Below are positions 1-4,232 of a stretch of DNA of 7,688 bases, one piece after another. The DNA comes from Thermoplasmata archaeon. Lineage in GTDB: Archaea > Thermoplasmatota > Thermoplasmata > SG8-5 > JAGLSY01. The stretch is taken from assembly GCA_023137005.1 (NCBI GenBank), contig JAGLQE010000289.1, positions 1 to 7,688 on the forward strand, given 5' to 3'. A program made the position numbers and the translations under genes. The notes beneath the pieces are model-generated. The model made no database searches, had not been told where the DNA came from, and saw only the letters and a program-made list of their open reading frames with translations. Positions within the stretch are counted from its first letter, which is position 1; every line of letters begins with the position of its first letter.

Positions 1-190
1 CTGTCCTTTGGGGTTGGAAGAGATCGAGAAGCAGCCGGAGGGCGGCAACTTGATCCTGATTGCGGAAACCGGGTCAGGCCCTGACGGGAGCAGCCTTACC
101 GCTTATTACCGACGCTCTCAGGGTTGCGGGACCGAGAAGGATACTGATCAACCAGTATAGGGTGCGGGCGACAAGCTCGGTGCCTAGCAC
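1..190 (+). ncRNA. ffs: Archaeal SRP RNA (7S RNA), 3' part; 5' part lies before the window
   Basis: RNA scaffold of the signal recognition particle, which binds SRP54 and SRP19 and targets nascent membrane and secreted proteins. Helix 8 is clear: outer stem GCGG (62-65)/CCGC (99-102), the SRP54-binding GUCAGG (73-78) opposite GGGAGCAGCC (86-95), and an apical loop UGAC (82-85). Helix 6, the SRP19 site, spans 22-55: GAUC (22-25) pairs with GAUC (52-55), and GCC (34-36) and GGC (41-43) close a GGAG tetraloop of the GNAR type. Part of helix 5 is visible as GUUGG (13-17) with CCGAC (109-113), and 5-13 with 115-123. The 3' end is set near 190, because UGCCUAGCAC (181-190) looks like the 3' strand of archaeal helix 1; its partner, expected to read GUGCUAGGCA, should be upstream. 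Identity is firm; the exact 3' end is an estimate. Confidence 0.92.
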
Positions 191-219
191 TTTATCGACC
201 TTGGTCGAATAAGTGCTAG
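184..219 (+). repeat. Inverted repeat overlapping the SRP RNA 3' end
   Basis: CTAGCACTT (184-192) is perfectly complementary to AAGTGCTAG (211-219). Inside it TCGACC (195-200) pairs with GGTCGA (203-208), leaving only a 2x2 internal loop (T193 A194 / A209 T210). The left outer arm is also the presumed 3' strand of SRP helix 1, so it can pair either with the 5' end of the SRP RNA or with this downstream copy. No T-run follows, so it is not a bacterial-type terminator. It may guide 3' processing or mark a precursor structure. CTTTATC (190-196) inside it could also be a weak TATA element for paaK. Confidence 0.6.
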
Positions 220-228
220 TAATTTGAT

Positions 229-234
229 GGAGAG
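229..234 (+). promoter_or_regulatory. Ribosome binding site of paaK
   Basis: GGAGAG lies about 6-8 nt before ATG 241 and matches the archaeal anti-SD well enough to fix the start. No strong TATA box is visible between the SRP RNA and this gene. Confidence 0.6.
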
Positions 235-240
235 AGAAGA

Positions 241-1542
241 ATGTCGGATTTCATATTCAATGAGAAAATGGAGAAGATGCCAAGAGCCGAGTTGAAGGAG
301 CTTCAACTAGAGAAGTTGAGAAGTATTGTCAAACACGCTTATGACAATGTACCATTTTACAGGAATGGCCTCGACCAGGTTGGCGTCAAGCCATCGGATA
401 TCCGAACACTTGAGGATATTCAGAAAATTCCTTTCACCGTCAAGAACGACCTGAGGGATAATTACCCCTTCGGGCTCATGGCGACCGATCTGAGCGATTG
501 CATCGAACTCCACGCATCCAGTGGTACCACGGGCAACCCTATCACGGTATGCTACACACAGCATGATCTGGATGTCTGGTCCGAGGTAATGGCCCGGTGC
601 CTTTCCATGTCCGGCCTTACACGAAAGGATGTTTTCCAGAATCCAATTCCATACGGCCTGTTCACAGGCGCTTTCGGGTTCCATTACGGTGGAATGAAGG
701 TAGGAGCCATGGTCATACCATCTGGTGGTGGCCAGACCGAGCGCCAGCTGCAATTGATGAAGGATTATGGTGTTACTTTCGTATCAGGTGTTGCCTCTTA
801 TGCGGCCTACCTGGGCCAAAAGGCACTTTCAATGGGCCTGGAGCCGGACAAGGACCTGGAGGTCCGCAATGGTCTTTTCGGGGCCGAGATGTTCTCATCC
901 GGCCTGAAGAAGAAGTTGTGCGACACATGGAATATGGACGTTCATGATATTTACGGACTGACGGAAATGTGCGGGCCGGGCGTGTCCACGGATTGCGACC
1001 AGCATGATGGCCTACATCTCTGGGAGGATCATTTCCTGCTCGAGATAATCGACCCCAAGACAGGGGAGCCAGTGGGTGTGGAGGAAGAAGGCGAAATGGT
1101 CATCTCCACTATCACGAAAGAAGGCATGCCCATCCTGCGTTACAGGACACGCGATCTTTCATTCATCTACGATGGCGAGTGCGAGTGTGGGCGTACCCAT
1201 GTCAAGCACGCTCCCATCAAGGGACGTAGCGACGATATGATAATCATCAGGGGTACGAACATCTACCCCAGCCAGATCGAGCACGTGCTCATGGGCAATG
1301 ATGCGGTTGGGACCAATTACAAGATCACCCTATTCACCGAGGGAATAATGGACCAGATGCATGTGGATGTGGAGACCAAAAAGCCCATGCCCGAAGCCGA
1401 GAGGGAAGCACTGGCCAAGATCCTGCAGAATGGAATTAAAGCTGTGATAACACTCACACCATCGGTCGCGGCTCTGGATCCAGGCTCTATCGAGCAGACC
1501 ACGATCAAGGCTAAGAGGGTTGAGGATAATCGGAAGAAATGA
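241..1542 (+). CDS. paaK: Phenylacetate-CoA ligase (AMP-forming)
   Basis: Cytosolic adenylate-forming enzyme: aryl acid + ATP + CoA gives arylacetyl-CoA + AMP + PPi. The 433 residues match the usual PaaK length of about 430-440. Visible ANL-family signatures: phosphate loop SSGTTGNP at residues 93-100; DIYGLTEMCGPG at 236-247, the adenine and Mg-binding YG-TE motif; YRTRD at 301-305; GRSDDMIIIRGTNIYPSQIE starting at 328, the hinge and PaaK-type C-terminal entry; and a C-terminal IKAKRV around 422-427 that carries the expected catalytic lysine. CECG near 314-317 is a PaaK-like Cys pair. In methanogens such ligases occur with IorAB and help assimilate phenylacetate and indoleacetate (family knowledge). 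Here iorAB is 2 kb away on the other strand, separated by the AT-rich block. The start has an SD. Substrate range within aryl acids is not readable from sequence. Confidence 0.93.
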   Translation: MSDFIFNEKMEKMPRAELKELQLEKLRSIVKHAYDNVPFYRNGLDQVGVKPSDIRTLEDIQKIPFTVKNDLRDNYPFGLMATDLSDCIELHASSGTTGNPITVCYTQHDLDVWSEVMARCLSMSGLTRKDVFQNPIPYGLFTGAFGFHYGGMKVGAMVIPSGGGQTERQLQLMKDYGVTFVSGVASYAAYLGQKALSMGLEPDKDLEVRNGLFGAEMFSSGLKKKLCDTWNMDVHDIYGLTEMCGPGVSTDCDQHDGLHLWEDHFLLEIIDPKTGEPVGVEEEGEMVISTITKEGMPILRYRTRDLSFIYDGECECGRTHVKHAPIKGRSDDMIIIRGTNIYPSQIEHVLMGNDAVGTNYKITLFTEGIMDQMHVDVETKKPMPEAEREALAKILQNGIKAVITLTPSVAALDPGSIEQTTIKAKRVEDNRKK

Positions 1543-1636
1543 TCTGATAATTGACCCTTCCGGCCTCTGGTTAAATTAGATTCAATATTCTGTAGATTTC
1601 ATACTGACTGACGTAGTGGTTTCTACCATGCTAAAA

Positions 1637-1668
1637 AGTTCTATGAATACAACTTTATAGTTCTATGA
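1637..1668 (+). repeat. 10-bp direct repeat upstream of dgt
   Basis: AGTTCTATGA occurs exactly at 1637-1646 and 1659-1668, a 22-bp period or roughly two helical turns. The repeats flank the TATA-like CTTTATAG. This geometry suits a dimeric regulator binding one face of the promoter, but only the repeat itself is observed. Confidence 0.5.
1654..1660 (+). promoter_or_regulatory. Candidate archaeal TATA box for dgt
   Basis: TTTATAG lies between the two direct repeats. With the usual archaeal spacing of about 25 bases, transcription would begin near 1681-1685. That is just before the SD AGGTG (1685-1689) and the ATG at 1698, and downstream of the alternative GTG at 1677. No experimental support. 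Confidence 0.35.
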
Positions 1669-1697
1669 TGATTTAGGTGCGCTTAGGTGTGAGGAAG

Positions 1698-2921
1698 ATG
1701 CCATATAAGAAAGAAATGAACCCTAGTTTAAAACTGAAAATTATAACACAAAATAATAAACGTGAATCCGAGTGTTTATGTCAAAACGCATCAAAAAGTA
1801 TTGATGGAATTCGAAGGATAAAAGATAAAAAGCCAGAGGATGCAAGAACAAAATATTCCAGAGATACTGATAGGATATTGCACACTAGAGCATATTCGAG
1901 ATATGTTGACAAAACACAGGTTTTCTTTTTAGTTGATAATGACCATATCACACACCGGGTTCTACATGTTCAATTAGTATCAAAAATTGCTCGTACGATT
2001 GGCCGTGCCCTTAAATTAAATGAGGATTTAATAGAAGCGATTTCTTTAGGTCATGATATAGGTCATGTTCCATATGGACACCTCGGGGAAAATTTTCTTT
2101 CAGATCATTGTTTAAATAATAATATTGGCTATTTTAAACATAATGCACAGAGCATCCAATTTTTAGATAAAGTAGAAGATGTTAATCTAACACTTCAAGT
2201 ATTGGATGGGATTTTAAGCCATAATGGGGAAGTTGTAAAAAAACAGTTAAAACCAAATTATGCAAAGACATGGGATATATTTGACAAGGAATTTTCTCAA
2301 ATAACTTCTACCAAGAAAATTGATTTCATGCCAATGACATTAGAAGGCTGTGTTGTTCGAGTTTCAGATGTTATAGCCTATCTTGGAAGAGATATACAGG
2401 ATGCTTTGGAAGTAAAATTGATTTCGCAAGAGTCAATTCCAGAAGATCTTAGAAATACTATTGGTGAAAATAATGATGATATTATTAATTCATTAATCAT
2501 TGATATTATTGAGAATAGTTTTGATGAAGATTATATATCATTTTCTCAAGAAACAGCGAACATTTTACAGAAATATAAGAAATTTAATTACAAGGCAATC
2601 TATCTCAACGAACAATTACTTTTAGAAAGTCCAAAAATTGAATTTATGTATGAACAAATATTTAATAAATTTATTAGCGATTTAGATGATAATAATACGA
2701 AATCAACAATTTACACTAATTTCATCCTGTTAAAATGGATAAATAGAAAATATTTAACAAAAGCAAATAATGCCGAGAAAACAAGAGATTATATCGCAGG
2801 AATGACAGATAGATATTTTGACATGCTTTTTAAGAAAATAATAATTCCAAATAGAATCACTTCATTTGAGAATAATAATTCAAAACAATCAGTACTTTCG
2901 CTGACCCCACCCCCGGTATGA
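1698..2921 (+). CDS. dgt: dGTPase-family HD-domain dNTP triphosphohydrolase
   Basis: Expected reaction: dGTP (or another dNTP) + H2O gives deoxynucleoside + tripolyphosphate, in the cytosol, normally as an oligomer with divalent metal. Numbering from ATG 1698 (407 aa): the Dgt N-terminal signature YSRDTDRILHTRAYSRYVDK begins at 53 and runs into TQVF (73-76). Metal ligands are H90 (RVLH), H119-D120 (GHDIGH) and D224 (RVSDVIAYLGRD). H128 and E131 in YGHLGE match the catalytic His/Glu pair of bacterial dGTPases. FKHNAQS (136-142), LDGILSHNGE (169-178) and the C-terminal TRDYIAGMTDRY (372-383) are also family hallmarks, so the enzyme appears complete. ATG 1698 is preferred over GTG 1677 because AGGTG (1685-1689) is well spaced. 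The last residues (LTPPPV) come from an abruptly GC-rich stretch. ndt follows after 26 bp, probably co-transcribed. dGTPases are known in phage defence by dNTP depletion; that role here is inference, and housekeeping dNTP balance is the alternative. Confidence 0.9.
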   Translation: MPYKKEMNPSLKLKIITQNNKRESECLCQNASKSIDGIRRIKDKKPEDARTKYSRDTDRILHTRAYSRYVDKTQVFFLVDNDHITHRVLHVQLVSKIARTIGRALKLNEDLIEAISLGHDIGHVPYGHLGENFLSDHCLNNNIGYFKHNAQSIQFLDKVEDVNLTLQVLDGILSHNGEVVKKQLKPNYAKTWDIFDKEFSQITSTKKIDFMPMTLEGCVVRVSDVIAYLGRDIQDALEVKLISQESIPEDLRNTIGENNDDIINSLIIDIIENSFDEDYISFSQETANILQKYKKFNYKAIYLNEQLLLESPKIEFMYEQIFNKFISDLDDNNTKSTIYTNFILLKWINRKYLTKANNAEKTRDYIAGMTDRYFDMLFKKIIIPNRITSFENNNSKQSVLSLTPPPV

Positions 2922-2932
2922 TTTAAATCATA
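2917..2932. promoter_or_regulatory. Perfect 16-bp palindrome spanning the dgt stop codon
   Basis: TATGATTTAAATCATA is a perfect palindrome containing the dgt TGA (2919-2921) and ending just before the ndt SD. It could be an operator. Its core TTTAAAT (2922-2928) could instead act as a TATA box for ndt, starting transcription near 2950. A leaderless ndt start would then compete with the SD-led start at 2948. Confidence 0.4.
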
Positions 2933-2933
2933 T

Positions 2934-2940
2934 AAGGTGA
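2934..2940 (+). promoter_or_regulatory. Ribosome binding site that selects the TTG start of ndt
   Basis: AAGGTGA lies 7 nt before TTG 2948 but 16 nt before the in-frame ATG 2957. The spacing therefore favours the TTG. Confidence 0.6.
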
Positions 2941-2947
2941 TGTTGGA

Positions 2948-3451
2948 TTGATAAAAATGATAAAAATATACATCGCGGGTCCATTATTCTCTGAAGCTGA
3001 AAGACAGTTCAATATAACACTGAACCAATTTGTAAAAGATTTGGGATATCAAACATTTCTTCCACAGCATGATGGACATGAATTATCTAAATATGTATCG
3101 AATGAGAAAGAAAAAATAGAAATAATGGAAGAAATTTTTAAACTCGATATCAACGAAGTTAATAATTGTGACATTTTAATTTTTATTATGGATGGGCGTG
3201 TTCCAGATGAGGGAGCATGTGTTGAATTGGGATATGCTTTTTCCTTAGGAAAAGAATGCATAGGTTTGAAAACTGATTGTAGATCGTTAATGGATAATCT
3301 TGACAATCCAATGATTATTGGTGCACTGAATAATAGAATAGCCAATGACTTCAACGAATTAGCAAAATATCTTTATGAAATCAATTCGGCTGAACTAATA
3401 AATGACACTCAGAAGGAAGAATCTGATTCTACTATTTGTTTAGTAAAATGA
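2948..3451 (+). CDS. Nucleoside 2-deoxyribosyltransferase-like protein
   Basis: Small Rossmann-like protein of the nucleoside 2-deoxyribosyltransferase (NDT) family, 167 aa, near the family's usual 140-170. Family members swap the base on a 2'-deoxynucleoside through a covalent Glu intermediate, or, in the DNPH1/Rcl branch, hydrolyse deoxynucleoside 5'-monophosphates. Visible motifs: IYIAGPLFSEAE (7-18), the N-terminal glycine motif; D67 and D75 in the middle; MDGRVPDEGACVELGYA (81-97), which matches the DSGTAFEIGYA-type active-site motif with E93 as the likely nucleophile; GLKTD (106-110); and DNPMI (119-123) near the C-terminus. The last 20 or so residues are polar and look disordered. The start is TTG 2948, with ATG 2957 as the alternative (3 residues shorter). 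Co-direction with the dGTPase and shared low G+C indicate a unit, since a dGTPase product is the type of substrate this family uses. Related domains also serve as toxic effectors in some retrons. Transferase versus hydrolase cannot be decided here. Confidence 0.85.
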   Translation: MIKMIKIYIAGPLFSEAERQFNITLNQFVKDLGYQTFLPQHDGHELSKYVSNEKEKIEIMEEIFKLDINEVNNCDILIFIMDGRVPDEGACVELGYAFSLGKECIGLKTDCRSLMDNLDNPMIIGALNNRIANDFNELAKYLYEINSAELINDTQKEESDSTICLVK

Positions 3452-3585
3452 ATTTTAGGCATGAAGAATCACCGCGCCATGAAGAGGGCGAGCATTCTCG
3501 AATCAAACAATGCCCAGCATACTGCCTGGCACATCGTATTGATATCATACCATTAGGGAACCACAGGTCTGTATGGCCGGACTCT
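3452..3585. other. Convergent intergenic region, no gene seen
   Basis: 134 bp between the ends of ndt (+) and iorB (-). It crosses from AT-rich to host-like composition. There is only a weak T-run (AATTTTAGG) after ndt, and a few 4-bp stems too short to call. No RNA gene or SD-led ORF is supported. Confidence 0.5.
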
Positions 3586-4173
3586 TCACTTGCAGTCCAT
3601 TCCCATTCCAAAGGCCTTCTCATTCATCTCCACGGTCTTTGGCGGCACCTTGGATAACATGTATTTTTTCAGTTCATCGGCGCTTATTGGCAACTTTCCA
3701 GTGGCGGCCAGTGCTCCCAACATGACGGTATTGGCGGCCAAAGCAGTGCCTGCTTCTTTGGCCAGTTCCGTGGCCTCCAGCTTGATGAAGTTGGAATTGA
3801 CCTCGCTTATCGCCGCGAAGATATCATCCAGGTCTGGATATTTCATCTCGCCTATGGATGCTGTGACTGGAATAACTGCTGCCATATTGCTGATGATGAC
3901 AGTGTCCTTGTTTGCCAGGTTCAGGGCCCGGTAAGCCTCTATGGGCTCGAAAGAGAGAATGATATCCGCCTGGCCATCACCGATCAGGGAACTATCCAGG
4001 TCTCCGATGCAGATATTGCACACGACCACTCCGCCCCTCTGGGCCATGCCGTGAACTTCTGACATGACAACGCTGTGGCCGGCCTCCAACATGGCTCCTC
4101 CAATGTTCTTGGCAGCTGACAATACTCCTTGGCCTCCAACACCGACTATGACAATACGCAGTTGTTCGCTCAT
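3586..4173 (-). CDS. iorB: Indolepyruvate:ferredoxin oxidoreductase, beta subunit
   Basis: Small subunit of the archaeal arylpyruvate oxidoreductase. With IorA it carries out arylpyruvate + CoA + 2 oxidised ferredoxin to arylacetyl-CoA + CO2 + 2 reduced ferredoxin, reversible in vivo. 195 aa from ATG 4173, the usual IorB size. It belongs to the pyruvate:ferredoxin oxidoreductase gamma-like domain family: GVGGQGVL at 11-18, SEVHGMAQRGG at 38-48 (a very conserved IorB motif) and LSFEPIEAYRAL at about 73-84. The reading frame is open upstream to 4299, but that extension overlaps iorA and lacks family similarity; GGAGGT (4185-4180) six bases before ATG 4173 fixes the start. The SD lies inside a perfect hairpin, and the ATG overlaps the stop of a 20-codon mini-ORF (ATGA), so its translation may be conditional on upstream translation. 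Last gene of the operon. Confidence 0.95.
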   Translation of the reverse strand: MSEQLRIVIVGVGGQGVLSAAKNIGGAMLEAGHSVVMSEVHGMAQRGGVVVCNICIGDLDSSLIGDGQADIILSFEPIEAYRALNLANKDTVIISNMAAVIPVTASIGEMKYPDLDDIFAAISEVNSNFIKLEATELAKEAGTALAANTVMLGALAATGKLPISADELKKYMLSKVPPKTVEMNEKAFGMGMDCK

Positions 4174-4232
4174 TGGAAAACCTCCATAAATTTGGAGGTT
4201 TTGAGTTGAATGGTGAGTGAAAACGAACTCAT
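4170..4232 (-). CDS. Possible 20-residue leader or bridging peptide between iorA and iorB
   Basis: Reading MSSFSLTIQLKTSKFMEVFQ, this small ORF starts at the base after the iorA stop (TGA 4235-4233, ATG 4232-4230). It has an excellent SD, AAGGAGGTG (4247-4239), inside the last iorA codons and six bases from its ATG. Its stop overlaps the iorB start as ATGA. It runs through both arms of the hairpin that hides the iorB SD, so a ribosome translating it would melt that hairpin. Three of 20 residues are Phe, which may be chance. I do not recognise the peptide. It may act only through its translation, and no protein-level evidence exists. Confidence 0.5.
   Translation of the reverse strand: MSSFSLTIQLKTSKFMEVFQ
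4177..4202 (-). promoter_or_regulatory. Hairpin sequestering the iorB Shine-Dalgarno
   Basis: In the minus-strand mRNA, AAAACCTCCA (4202-4193) pairs perfectly with TGGAGGTTTT (4186-4177) across a six-base loop (AATTTA). The right arm contains the iorB SD GGAGGT, and the left arm carries ACCTCC, the same sequence as the 16S rRNA anti-SD. The ATG begins 3 nt after the stem. The folded form should block initiation at iorB. It is not a terminator, since it lies before a start codon with no U-run. Confidence 0.65.

Larger units (their letters stand above)
1571..3460. other. AT-rich block, probably horizontally acquired, holding dgt and ndt
   Basis: Base composition drops sharply after about 1570 and recovers after about 3460. 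Counted by hand, 2461-2520 has 11 of 60 G+C, against 36 of 60 in paaK (841-900) and 30 of 60 just past the block (3481-3540). Codon use in both genes is AT-ending, unlike paaK and por/ior. I see no integrase, transposase, tRNA or flanking direct repeat, so the mode of entry is unknown. The edges are estimated from composition only. Confidence 0.65.

Noticed and set aside
141..158. Hairpin ATACTG / CAGTAT within the SRP RNA
   Set aside because: A six-bp stem is possible, but this stretch should pair with the helix 5 strand that lies upstream of the window, so an independent hairpin cannot be claimed.
184..230. Intrinsic terminator after the SRP RNA
   Set aside because: The hairpin is not followed by a U-run, and archaeal termination generally relies on T-tracts rather than hairpins.
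307..753. 148-codon minus-strand open frame inside paaK
   Set aside because: Shadow of a strongly conserved gene, with no motif of its own.
1677..1697. GTG start adding seven residues to dgt
   Set aside because: No SD precedes it, and the candidate TATA box would start transcription after it; ATG 1698 has AGGTG at good spacing.
1571..3460. Insertion sequence or integrated element
   Set aside because: No transposase, integrase, terminal inverted repeats or target duplication found at the composition boundaries.
3511..3531. Imperfect inverted repeat in the convergent gap (TGCC...GGCA)
   Set aside because: Only about four contiguous pairs at each step with mismatches; not distinguishable from chance.
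3436..3657. Short plus-strand frame in the ndt-iorB gap
   Set aside because: It starts inside ndt, runs into iorB on the opposite strand, crosses the composition boundary and has no SD.
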